From Eubacterium sp. (GTDB taxonomy: Bacteria; Bacillota; Clostridia; Oscillospirales; Acutalibacteraceae), in NCBI GenBank assembly GCA_022511205.1, contig JAFLRY010000017.1:1-40636 (forward strand): a stretch of 40,636 nucleotides of DNA, given 5' to 3'. The translations under genes were made by a program, and so were the position numbers. The notes under the pieces were generated by a model. It saw nothing but the letters and a program-made list of their open reading frames with translations. It searched no databases and was not told the origin of the DNA. Shown piece by piece: positions 1 through 6,429 of the stretch (positions within the stretch are counted from its first letter, which is position 1; each line of letters starts with the position of its first letter).

Positions 1-2
1 CC

Positions 3-115
3 TCCTCCGTTCCGGCTCACGTTGAAATGATGGGTCTTATCGGTATGGGTAACAATCCTATGGTTGGCGCAACGGTTGCCACCGCGGTTGCTATCGCTCA
101 GGCACTTGCTGAGTA
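3..115 (+). CDS. C-terminal end of a GGGtGRT-type conserved protein (5' end outside window)
   Basis: The first bases read in frame into a 37-residue protein tail that ends at a TAA at 113-115. The tail contains HVEMMGLIGMGNNPMVGAT followed by an Ala/Val-rich end. From memory this resembles the C-terminus of the GGGtGRT family, a conserved clostridial protein of unknown function, but only the last 37 residues are visible so the family call is tentative. The codon use matches the rest of the window. The gene is followed 24 bp later by a strong hairpin terminator. No start, domain or operon context can be judged because the gene begins outside the window. Confidence 0.5.
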
Positions 116-139
116 ATTCATATAAATAATATAAAAATG

Positions 140-176
140 AAACGCTTTCACGGGAAACCGCGAAAGCGTTTTATTT
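140..176. terminator. Bidirectional intrinsic terminator
   Basis: Ten-base stem AAACGCTTTC (140-149) / GAAAGCGTTT (162-171), with T-rich sequence after it on + and A-rich sequence before it (T-rich on -). It lies between two convergent genes and can serve both. Confidence 0.85.
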
Positions 177-182
177 TATATA

Positions 183-365
183 TCAAAATTTTGTACTCAG
201 CCAAATATCAATTATAATACTACAAACTAATGATAAAAATATATAAAGCAGCACAAAAACCCAGCCAAACGTCTCTAACCAAAAGTTTCCTCCAAGCAAA
301 AACAATGCTATCGCGGTTAAGAAGAATCCGCCAACCATACTTATAATAACTCTTAACGTTTCCAT
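183..365 (-). CDS. Small two-helix membrane protein, unknown function
   Basis: A 60-residue protein made almost entirely of two hydrophobic helices (about residues 5-26 and 33-55), separated by a short loop with GGNFWLETFG. It has no charged catalytic motif and I do not recognise the family. The start is well supported: AGGAGG lies 7 bases upstream of the ATG. The gene overlaps the 3' end of the upstream 129-aa gene by 13 bases, so the two are almost certainly co-transcribed and translationally coupled. Through that operon it sits under the SAM-clan riboswitch at 824-906. It is too small to be a classical transporter alone; a helper subunit or membrane-stress peptide is possible, but nothing in the sequence decides this. 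Confidence 0.65.
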   Translation of the reverse strand: METLRVIISMVGGFFLTAIALFLLGGNFWLETFGWVFVLLYIFLSLVCSIIIDIWLSTKF

Positions 366-742
366 AATTCATCCTCCTTGACTATATGTGCTTTCAATTC
401 TTTCCTTTTTGGTGATGGACTTTCCTTGAAGTAGAAATCTTTCTCACCGCTGACGAATTTATCATAATCAATGCGGTGAAATTTTTCCTTTGCGTCCGTT
501 CCGCCGTTGCACATCCATGCAACACGCCCAACGAAACCAACGTAGCTCAACCGTTTTCGGTGCTCAAGGGCAATAATATCGTCCGTTAGGTTTTCAGTCG
601 GCTTGATGTTTCCGAATCTGTAGCCCTCGTTTTCCGCGTCCCGCAAAAATCTTTTGCAGGTTTCCGTATCCTTGAGGTAGATATAAACCTTTCCCTTATG
701 GCTTTTTCTCAAGTTTTCAAGTGTTCTGTTTTTGTTGTTCAT
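353..742 (-). CDS. Conserved-looking hypothetical protein under SAM-riboswitch control
   Basis: A soluble, basic protein of 129 residues with no signal peptide or membrane helix. Visible features are a KVYIYLKDTETCKRFL strand-helix unit near the N-terminus, a GYRFG turn, a central aromatic/Gly stretch (YVGFVGRVAWMC) and a charged C-terminus. I do not recognise a named family; similar short proteins seem to occur as accessory genes in gut Firmicutes, but that is recollection only. The start is clear: GGAGG sits 9 bases upstream of the ATG at 742. It is the first gene after the SAM-clan riboswitch and its terminator, and overlaps the 60-aa membrane protein gene downstream. No link to methionine or methyl metabolism is visible in the protein itself. 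Confidence 0.7.
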   Translation of the reverse strand: MNNKNRTLENLRKSHKGKVYIYLKDTETCKRFLRDAENEGYRFGNIKPTENLTDDIIALEHRKRLSYVGFVGRVAWMCNGGTDAKEKFHRIDYDKFVSGEKDFYFKESPSPKRKELKAHIVKEDELWKR

Positions 743-778
743 TCCCTTTTACCTCCAAATTAATTATTTTGAGGCGCG

Positions 779-805
779 AAAAAATCCCATCGTCACCGAT
801 GGGAT
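779..805 (-). terminator. Riboswitch-controlled intrinsic terminator
   Basis: Nine-base perfect stem ATCCCATCG / CGATGGGAT with a 4-base loop, followed on the - strand by six T. The 5' half of the stem (797-805) is also part of the antiterminator formed with 820-831, so it is the expression platform of the upstream riboswitch. Confidence 0.88.
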
Positions 806-823
806 AAAAATATACTGTATTAT

Positions 824-906
824 CCTATCGGTCAAGCATTAGCACCTTACCTTCGGCAGGTTGCTGTGCGGTCAACGAGCTTGTCTCTCGCGCACTCTCT
901 ATAGGG
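824..906 (-). promoter_or_regulatory. SAM-clan riboswitch aptamer (SAM-I/SAM-IV type, no P4)
   Basis: Read on the - strand, this RNA has P1 (CCUAU 905-901 / AUAGG 828-824), the SAM-I joining sequence AGAGAG, P2 (GUGCG 895-891 / CGCAC 870-866) capped by CGAG/CUCG with the GUUGA bulge, and P3 with the conserved GCAACC (864-859) and AAGGUGCUAAU (848-838). CAAG in the P2 loop (883-880) can pair with CUUG (836-833), the SAM-I pseudoknot. Only about 12 bases separate P3 from P1, so the P4 helix of ordinary SAM-I is absent, as in the SAM-I/IV variants. SAM binding should hold P1 and allow the terminator at 779-805. Without SAM, 831-820 pairs with 807-796 (11 of 12 bases) as an antiterminator. Confidence 0.82.
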
Positions 907-913
907 TGTTTTT

Positions 914-942
914 AATATATCATATTTTTTAAACGGTTTCAA
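914..942 (-). promoter_or_regulatory. Promoter of the SAM-riboswitch operon
   Basis: On the - strand: -35 TTGAAA (937-942), 17-bp spacer, -10 TATATT (914-919). It lies between the thiT terminator and the riboswitch, with transcription starting at about 907. Confidence 0.8.
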
Positions 943-961
943 GAGTTCTCCGTTTACAGTA

Positions 962-990
962 CAAAAAAACGTACTCCGAAACGGAATACG
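962..990 (-). terminator. Terminator of thiT
   Basis: Stem CGTATTCCG / CGGAGTACG (one wobble) with loop TTT at 970-990, followed on the - strand by seven T. Lies just past the thiT stop codon. Confidence 0.8.
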
Positions 991-1010
991 CTTTTATTTT
1001 TGCTTTTTTC

Positions 1011-1598
1011 TTATTTTTTTCTGCTAAGATTCTCTTTGTTGAAGTCAAGAACGAAAGACAGACCCACAACTGCAACGACAGTAATAATACACTCAAAAAG
1101 CATATAGAAACCGTTGTAGCCGAAGCTGTACGCCCAAACTGACTGCCAGCCGTCAGCATATTCGCCCCAAATCGTAACGCCTGAAACAAAGTGGCAAATG
1201 AATCGAAGCAGGGAAGCAACGAAGGCACCCAGCGCAAGAGATGCCGTCTGATTCTTAATTGCCTTTTTGAAAAGCGCTCCGCCGATACCGAGAGAAGCAA
1301 AAGCAAGCACGTAATCGGCAAAAATAAGAATAAGATACGCAACGATCCCCTTAACGTAAGCGAAGTTGCCGAGTCCCTGAAGCAGCATCTGAAGAATGCC
1401 GTGGATAACGCCCGTAACCGCGCCCCATTTCAAGCCGTAGCGATAGCCGATAATAACGATAGGCACCTGACTGAACAGCGTGATCGAGCCGCCCATCGGC
1501 GCTTTAAAAATTGTGACATATGAAAGCGCCGTAGCAAGAGCTATCATAACAGCCGTTTCGGTAAGCCTTCTCGTGGTTTTAATTGATGATTCAGCCAT
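1011..1598 (-). CDS. thiT: Thiamine ECF transporter S-component ThiT
   Basis: A 195-residue, strongly hydrophobic protein with about six membrane helices, the size and layout of ThiT. ThiT is the substrate-binding membrane subunit of energy-coupling factor transporters and captures thiamine for the shared EcfA-EcfA'-EcfT module. The N-terminal LTETAVMIALATALS stretch fits the EcfT-contacting helix of S-components, and the aromatic-rich WGEYADGWQSVWAYSFGYNG segment fits the thiamine site. The TPP riboswitch directly upstream supports the substrate strongly. The start ATG has AAAGGAG 7 bases upstream. The gene is monocistronic: its own promoter and riboswitch upstream, a terminator downstream. 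The ECF ATPase module is not in this window, as is normal for group II ECF systems. Confidence 0.92.
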   Translation of the reverse strand: MAESSIKTTRRLTETAVMIALATALSYVTIFKAPMGGSITLFSQVPIVIIGYRYGLKWGAVTGVIHGILQMLLQGLGNFAYVKGIVAYLILIFADYVLAFASLGIGGALFKKAIKNQTASLALGAFVASLLRFICHFVSGVTIWGEYADGWQSVWAYSFGYNGFYMLFECIITVVAVVGLSFVLDFNKENLSRKK

Positions 1599-1603
1599 AA
1601 GTA

Positions 1604-1628
1604 TTCTCCTTTCCGGAGGTTTACCTCC
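1604..1628 (-). promoter_or_regulatory. Ribosome binding site of thiT with competing hairpins
   Basis: On the - strand GGAGG (1628-1624), UAAA, CCUCC (1619-1615) is followed after five bases by the true Shine-Dalgarno GGAG (1609-1606). CCUCC can pair either with the upstream GGAGG, leaving the site free, or with the Shine-Dalgarno itself, closing it. Whether this is used is unknown. Confidence 0.4.
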
Positions 1629-1644
1629 CAGATTCTCAACAAGT

Positions 1645-1676
1645 CAAAAGAAAAGCCCCGCTCGACAGAACGGGGC
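1645..1676 (-). terminator. TPP riboswitch terminator
   Basis: Stem GCCCCG (1676-1671) / CGGGGC (1660-1655) followed on the - strand by TTTTCTTTT. It lies between the TPP aptamer and thiT, so the riboswitch likely works by premature termination. Confidence 0.85.
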
Positions 1677-1716
1677 ATACCAATAACAGCATTATGTAAA
1701 ATCATAATAATATATC

Positions 1717-1781
1717 GTCTCAGCCGTTCGTGCTAACGTACGGTTCAAAGGGTATGATCTCAGCCTTTCGGCACCCCTGAC
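1717..1781 (-). promoter_or_regulatory. TPP (THI-box) riboswitch aptamer
   Basis: On the - strand the RNA contains GGGGUGCC, GGCUGAGA, AUACCC, UUGAACC and a short P4/P5 arm (CCG...GUUAGCAC...CGG): the ordered conserved elements of the thiamine pyrophosphate riboswitch. P2 is GGGGU/ACCC and P3 is GCC/GGC with a GAAA loop. The P5 helix is short. It precedes a terminator and thiT, so TPP should switch thiamine uptake off. Confidence 0.93.
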
Positions 1782-1797
1782 TTATTAAGTTATTGCT

Positions 1798-1826
1798 ATT
1801 ATAGATTGTTTGCTATTATTTGTCAA
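1798..1826 (-). promoter_or_regulatory. Consensus promoter of thiT
   Basis: On the - strand TTGACA (1821-1826), exactly 17 bp, TATAAT (1798-1803): a perfect sigma-A consensus. Strong constitutive initiation fits a gene whose control is all in the riboswitch. Confidence 0.92.
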
Positions 1827-1984
1827 TACCGTTATACAAAGCGTATTCATACTTTTGTAATTTTTATAATATTTCCCACCTGTTTTCTACACTTTTTTGC
1901 AGTTTTTAAGCCAAAAACCCCAAAAAAACAAAATGCAAAGCGAAATCTACATATCGTTATTATTTTTGATTATTTAAAAAAATT
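1827..1984. other. AT-rich spacer between divergent promoters
   Basis: About 160 bases of A/T-rich DNA between the thiT promoter and the NrdR-like boxes. I see no gene, hairpin terminator or repeat in it. Confidence 0.5.
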
Positions 1985-2042
1985 ACACAATATCTTGTAT
2001 TTTTTTGAGAAAACTTATTGACAGCTACACTATATTTTGATA
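1985..2042 (+). promoter_or_regulatory. Pair of NrdR-like boxes at the nrdD promoter
   Basis: Box 1 ACACAATATCTTGTAT (1985-2000) matches the NrdR consensus acaCwAtATaTwGtgt at 14 of 16 positions. Box 2 ACACTATATTTTGATA (2027-2042) matches at 12 of 16. Both keep the CwATATnTwG core. They are 42 bp apart start to start, four helical turns, and box 2 covers the -35/-10 spacer, as expected for NrdR repression by dATP/ATP. Confidence 0.75.
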
Positions 2043-2046
2043 TTAT
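2018..2046 (+). promoter_or_regulatory. Promoter of nrdD-nrdG
   Basis: TTGACA (2018-2023), 17-bp spacer, TATTAT (2041-2046). Leader of about 50 bases to the nrdD ATG. Confidence 0.88.
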
Positions 2047-2104
2047 GTTATCACAACGCTTAAGGATGTAACAATTTTGTAACTTTTTGATAAGGGGTAG
2101 AAAG

Positions 2105-4282
2105 ATGAAGATCATTAAAAGAAACGGCTCTGAAGTGGATTTTGATTTAAGCAAAATCATAACCGCCGTAACGAAGGCAAATGCCGCATGCGAGAAAAAA
2201 GAACTCTCCGACTCACAGATCAACGACATTGCGGAATACGTGGAATTTAAGATCCAGAAAGCGAATCGCGCGCTTTCCGTTGAGGAAATTCAGGATATCG
2301 TAGAAAATCAGATAATGGCTCAGGGCGCTTTTGAGGTTGCGAGAAGATATGTTAAGTATCGTTATAACCGCTCCCTTATCCGTAAAGCAAACACCACTGA
2401 TAATCAGATACTTACGCTTATCGAATGCAATAACGAGGAAGTTAAGCAGGAAAATTCCAACAAAAACCCCACTGTTAACAGCGTTCAGCGCGACTATATG
2501 GCCGGCGAGGTTTCAAAGGATCTCACCAAGCGTATCCTTTTGCCCCAGGAAATCGTTGAGGCACACGAAAACGGCATAATCCATTTCCACGATGCGGACT
2601 ATTTTGCTCAGCATATGCACAACTGCTGTCTCGTTAACCTTGAGGACATGCTCCAGAACGGCACGGTTATCAGCGGAACAATGATCGAAAGGCCGCACTC
2701 ATTCTCCACCGCCTGCAACATAGCGACTCAGATCATCGCTCAGATCGCTTCAAACCAGTACGGCGGACAGAGCATCAGCCTTTCCCACCTTGCTCCCTTT
2801 GTTGATCTCAGCCGCAAGAAGTTCAGAAAAGAAGTTCGCGCGGAATTAGAGGCAGCGGGTATTGAACCCACTGACGAGCAGATCAACAGGATCACCGAAA
2901 TCCGCGTTAAGGACGAGATCAACCGCGGCGTACAGATGATCCAGTATCAGGTTATAACCCTTATGACTACGAACGGACAAGCTCCCTTCGTAACCGTATT
3001 TATGTATCTCGACGAAGTTCCCGAGGGCCAGACGAGAGACGACCTTAAGCTTATCATCGAGGAGGTTCTCCACCAGCGCATTAAGGGCGTTAAGAACGAG
3101 AGCGGCGCTTGGATCACTCCCGCGTTCCCGAAGCTTATTTACGTGCTTGATGAGGACAACGTTACCGAAGGCTCGAAATATTGGGACGTTACCTGCCTTG
3201 CCGCTCAGTGCACCGCCAAACGCATGGTTCCCGATTACATTTCCGCTAAGAAAATGAAGGAATATAAGATTGATAAAAACGGCAATTCCTACGTTTATAC
3301 CTGCATGGGCTGCCGCTCCTTCCTCACTCCCTACGTTGATCCCGCAACGGACGCTCCGAAATACTACGGCAGATTCAACCAGGGCGTAGTTACCCTCAAT
3401 CTTGTTGATATCGCCTGCTCCTCCGGCGGAGATATGACGAATTTCTGGAAGATATTTGATGAGAGGCTTGATCTCTGCTACCGCGCGCTTATGTGCCGCC
3501 ACAACAGACTTAAGGGTACTCCCAGCGACGTTGCCCCCATTCTTTGGCAGTACGGCGCACTTGCAAGACTTAAGAAGGGCGAGACGATCGATAAGCTCCT
3601 CCACGGCGGCTACTCCACGATCTCCCTTGGCTTCGCGGGACTTTACGAGTGCGTTAAGTATATGACAGGTAAGAGCCACACCGATCCCGAGGCAAAGGAT
3701 TTCGCCCTTGCCGTTATGCAGAAGCTCAACGATGCCTGCAAGGGCTGGAAGGCTCAGGAGAATATTGATTTCTCAGTTTACGGCACTCCCCTTGAATCCA
3801 CCACATATAAATTCGCCAAATGCCTGCAGAAGCGCTTTGGCAAGATCCCCGGAGTAACCGATAAAAACTATATCACCAACAGCTACCACGTTCATGTTAC
3901 CGAGGAAATCGACGCCTTCACGAAGCTTTCCTTCGAGTCTGAATTCCAGCGTCTCTCCCCCGGCGGAGCTATCAGCTACGTTGAGGTTCCCGATATGCAG
4001 GATAATATTCCCGCCGTACTCAGCGTTATGAAGTATATTTACGATAATATTATGTACGCTGAGCTCAATACGAAGAGCGACTACTGCCAGTGCTGCGGTT
4101 ACAACGGTGAAATTCAGATCGCTGAAAACGAGCACGGTAAGCTTGTTTGGAGATGCCCCAACTGCGGCAACGAGGATCAGGATAAGATGAACGTTGCTCG
4201 CCGCACCTGCGGATACATCGGCACTCAGTATTGGAATCAGGGAAGAACTCAGGAAATCAAGGAAAGAGTTTTACACTTATAA
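2105..4282 (+). CDS. nrdD: Anaerobic (class III) ribonucleoside-triphosphate reductase
   Basis: A 725-residue glycyl-radical enzyme that reduces ribonucleoside triphosphates to deoxyribonucleotides without oxygen. The N-terminal about 90 residues are an ATP-cone (IIKRNGSEVDFD start), the dATP/ATP activity switch. The central part carries the conserved HNCCLVNLEDML and CMGCRSFLTPY cysteine regions. The C-terminus has a four-Cys zinc site (CQCC and CPNC) followed by RTCGYIG, whose Gly703 is the radical site. The start at 2105 is chosen because AAGGGG lies 7 bases upstream; a TTG six codons earlier has no ribosome binding site. The stop overlaps the ATG of nrdG by one base (TAATG). Expression is probably repressed by NrdR through two boxes at the promoter. 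It marks an anaerobic lifestyle. Confidence 0.97.
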   Translation: MKIIKRNGSEVDFDLSKIITAVTKANAACEKKELSDSQINDIAEYVEFKIQKANRALSVEEIQDIVENQIMAQGAFEVARRYVKYRYNRSLIRKANTTDNQILTLIECNNEEVKQENSNKNPTVNSVQRDYMAGEVSKDLTKRILLPQEIVEAHENGIIHFHDADYFAQHMHNCCLVNLEDMLQNGTVISGTMIERPHSFSTACNIATQIIAQIASNQYGGQSISLSHLAPFVDLSRKKFRKEVRAELEAAGIEPTDEQINRITEIRVKDEINRGVQMIQYQVITLMTTNGQAPFVTVFMYLDEVPEGQTRDDLKLIIEEVLHQRIKGVKNESGAWITPAFPKLIYVLDEDNVTEGSKYWDVTCLAAQCTAKRMVPDYISAKKMKEYKIDKNGNSYVYTCMGCRSFLTPYVDPATDAPKYYGRFNQGVVTLNLVDIACSSGGDMTNFWKIFDERLDLCYRALMCRHNRLKGTPSDVAPILWQYGALARLKKGETIDKLLHGGYSTISLGFAGLYECVKYMTGKSHTDPEAKDFALAVMQKLNDACKGWKAQENIDFSVYGTPLESTTYKFAKCLQKRFGKIPGVTDKNYITNSYHVHVTEEIDAFTKLSFESEFQRLSPGGAISYVEVPDMQDNIPAVLSVMKYIYDNIMYAELNTKSDYCQCCGYNGEIQIAENEHGKLVWRCPNCGNEDQDKMNVARRTCGYIGTQYWNQGRTQEIKERVLHL

Positions 4283-4806
4283 TGAATATTGCTGAAATAA
4301 AAACAAACGATATTGCAAACGGAGAGGGCGTACGTACCTCTCTTTTTGTATCGGGTTGCCGCCACTGCTGCCCCGATTGCTTCAATGAAGTGGCATGGGA
4401 TTTTGACTACGGCAAGCCCTTTACCGAGGAAACCGAAAACGAAATACTTCGCTCCGTTGCTCCCCCGTGGATCGCGGGGATATCCCTGCTTGGCGGCGAA
4501 CCCTTTGAGCCTGAAAATCAGGCGGCGCTTCTTGCTTTTCTCAAAAAATTCAAGGCACAGTATCCCGGAAAGGACGTTTGGTGCTACAGCGGCTTTACAT
4601 TTGAGGAGCTCACGGGCAAAGTACCTTCCCGCGCATTTACTGGTATATCAACTCAGCTTTTAGAGATGATAGACGTTCTCGTGGACGGCAGATACGAAAA
4701 GGCGCTGAAAAACATTATGCTGAAATTCCGAGGCTCTGAAAACCAAAGGGTTATAGACGTAAAAAAAACGCTGGCGCAGGGCGAGATAATCTTACATCTT
4801 AATTAG
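4282..4806 (+). CDS. nrdG: Anaerobic ribonucleotide reductase activating protein (radical SAM)
   Basis: A 174-residue radical SAM activase that makes the glycyl radical on NrdD using a [4Fe-4S] cluster and S-adenosylmethionine. The cluster motif CRHCCPDC is seen at residues 26-33 (C26, C30, C33 in the CxxxCxxC spacing, with an extra Cys at 29). The following LLGGEPF segment is the Gly-Gly-Glu SAM-binding region typical of NrdG. The length fits the small NrdG family. The ATG shares one base with the nrdD stop, so translation is coupled to its substrate protein. A hairpin about 45 bases downstream ends the operon. Confidence 0.95.
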   Translation: MNIAEIKTNDIANGEGVRTSLFVSGCRHCCPDCFNEVAWDFDYGKPFTEETENEILRSVAPPWIAGISLLGGEPFEPENQAALLAFLKKFKAQYPGKDVWCYSGFTFEELTGKVPSRAFTGISTQLLEMIDVLVDGRYEKALKNIMLKFRGSENQRVIDVKKTLAQGEIILHLN

Positions 4807-4852
4807 TTTTTTACTTTTCCTTTGCTAAAACACAACTATATACAGTTAAAAT

Positions 4853-4890
4853 AAAGCACGTTAGGGTGAAAAGCCCCGGCGTGCTTTTGT
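4853..4890 (+). terminator. Terminator after nrdG
   Basis: Stem AAAGCACG (4853-4860) / CGTGCTTT (4880-4887) with a GC-rich loop that holds a second small pairing, then TTGTATTTT. The next gene starts only 20 bases later, so some read-through into it is possible. Confidence 0.65.
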
Positions 4891-4908
4891 ATTTTAGGAG
4901 TGACAATT

Positions 4909-5724
4909 ATGAAGCAAGGTAAAAAAACGAGATTGGGAATTGTTCTATTATTATTCATAACTATTATAATCGGTGTGGCTGGAAATATGGCGGTGAATTG
5001 GCGAAACACCGCACGCGAAGAAAGCGCGTATCTTTCCCAAGCTTTCACCGCGGAATCGCCCGAGACGATCATCAAGGAATATGCGGACAAACATAAAATC
5101 CCTTACAGTGAATATCCTGAGGATATCGTTAAGCTATTCGCGCGAAATGAGGAAACTAAGGACTTCGTTCTGAGCTATCCTAAGGAGCACGATAAGAAGC
5201 ACCGCGTTAATATGAGTGAGTATGAAAAAAGCGAAACCGTGCCGCTTTTCATGCAATGGGACAAGCGCTGGGGCTATATGAAATACAGCGGTAACGTGGC
5301 AGGGATTACAGGCTGCGGTCCGGTTTGCCTTTCTATGGCGGCGTATTATCTTACAAAAGATCCCAATATGTCTCCCGATAAAATCATTGAGTTCGCGGCG
5401 AAAAACGGCTACGCATCAAACGGAAACGGCTCAAAATGGACTCTTATAAGCGAGGGCGGCAAAAAGCTCGGACTTGACGTAACTGAATTGCCCCTTGACA
5501 AAACGAGGATCGTAAACAATCTTCAGGCGGGATATCCGGTGATTTGCGTAATGGGTCCCGGGCATTTCACTACAACAGGGCATTTTATAGTGCTTACGGG
5601 ATATGAGGACGGAAATTTCAGCGTAAACGATCCCAACAGCCATAAGAATTCAGAAAGGACTTGGACATATGAGGAGATCAAGGACGAGATAAAAAATATT
5701 TGGGCTATAAAGAATCTGCAATAA
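4909..5724 (+). CDS. Membrane-anchored C39-like cysteine peptidase family protein
   Basis: A 271-residue protein with one N-terminal membrane anchor (about residues 9-28), a polar linker to about residue 108, and a C-terminal papain-like domain of the C39-like (Peptidase_C39_2) group. The domain opens with VPLFMQWDKRWG, followed by the nucleophile region GCGPVC (Cys136), the histidine in GHFIVLTGY (His225) and VNDPN (Asp241): the expected Cys-His-Asp order. It should act outside the membrane on peptides or cell-wall material; the substrate is not evident. The start at 4909 has AGGAG 8 bases upstream. A GTG three codons earlier overlaps that site and is unlikely. No clear promoter was found, so it may depend on nrdDG read-through or a weak own promoter. 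Confidence 0.8.
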   Translation: MKQGKKTRLGIVLLLFITIIIGVAGNMAVNWRNTAREESAYLSQAFTAESPETIIKEYADKHKIPYSEYPEDIVKLFARNEETKDFVLSYPKEHDKKHRVNMSEYEKSETVPLFMQWDKRWGYMKYSGNVAGITGCGPVCLSMAAYYLTKDPNMSPDKIIEFAAKNGYASNGNGSKWTLISEGGKKLGLDVTELPLDKTRIVNNLQAGYPVICVMGPGHFTTTGHFIVLTGYEDGNFSVNDPNSHKNSERTWTYEEIKDEIKNIWAIKNLQ

Positions 5725-5750
5725 AAAAGGCACGCGCTGCGTGCCTTTTC
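5725..5750. terminator. Bidirectional terminator
   Basis: Stem GGCACGC / GCGTGCC with loop GCT (5729-5745), flanked by A-run and T-run on both sides. Serves the C39-like gene on + and the HAD gene on -. Confidence 0.88.
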
Positions 5751-5751
5751 A

Positions 5752-6429
5752 TTATATATAATTCTTTATCTCAGCAAGGGAATCAACGATAATATCCGCC
5801 TTGATATCATCCGTTACAGGTGCTTTATCGTAATTAAACCAAATGGTTTTAATTCCGTAGGCAACGCCGCCGCTGATATCCGCCGAAAGGGAGTCGCCGA
5901 TCAATACGACCTCCTCTTTGGGAATATTTCCGAGCCTTTCAAGGCATTTATCGAAAAATTCTTTTTTGGGCTTCGGCGCGCCAAGCTCCTCCGAAATGAA
6001 CAGATGCGAAATATATTTCATCATATCAGAATTTCTGAGCCTTTTATTCTGCTGCCACGCTGAGGCGTTGCTGGCAACGCAAACCGTGTATTTTTTCGAA
6101 AGGTATTCAAGAAGCTCATATGCCCCGGCAACGATCTGCTTGCTTTCGGAAAAAGCAAGCCGAAATTCGTTTTCAAAGCTTGGGCCGTCCTTATCAATAC
6201 CCAGCCTTTCGAAAATCATTTTCCAGCGTACCTTATAAAGCCCCTGTCTGTCCAGCTCTCCTGCTTCGATCTTGAGCCAGAGCATATCGTTTACCTCTTT
6301 AAACACAGGGAAAACGGCCTCACTGTTTTCAAGCTTGTGCCTCTTAAACATTACCCCTATCGTTTCCTTAACGCATTCATTGAAATCAAGAAGCGTATTG
6401 TCAACGTCTATCAAAACAGTAGTCAGCAT
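5752..6429 (-). CDS. HAD-superfamily nucleotidase, YjjG type
   Basis: A 225-residue haloacid dehalogenase-fold phosphatase with all four HAD motifs: DVDNT (nucleophile Asp8, acid/base Asp10), SNAS (motif II), the Lys in GAPKPKKEFF (motif III) and GDSLSADI (motif IV). A helical cap lies between motifs I and II. The motif details and KRLRNSDMMKYI region fit the YjjG group, which dephosphorylates pyrimidine nucleoside monophosphates including damaged ones; this substrate call is by family only. The ATG lies inside the end of the upstream Cof-type gene (7-base overlap, ATGCTGA), so the two phosphatases are translationally coupled. A terminator follows immediately. Confidence 0.82.
   Translation of the reverse strand: MLTTVLIDVDNTLLDFNECVKETIGVMFKRHKLENSEAVFPVFKEVNDMLWLKIEAGELDRQGLYKVRWKMIFERLGIDKDGPSFENEFRLAFSESKQIVAGAYELLEYLSKKYTVCVASNASAWQQNKRLRNSDMMKYISHLFISEELGAPKPKKEFFDKCLERLGNIPKEEVVLIGDSLSADISGGVAYGIKTIWFNYDKAPVTDDIKADIIVDSLAEIKNYI

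Noticed and set aside
2846-3679. A long open frame of 277 codons antisense inside nrdD
   Set aside because: It lies fully within the nrdD gene, has no ribosome binding site or recognisable domain, and follows from the codon bias of the + strand gene.
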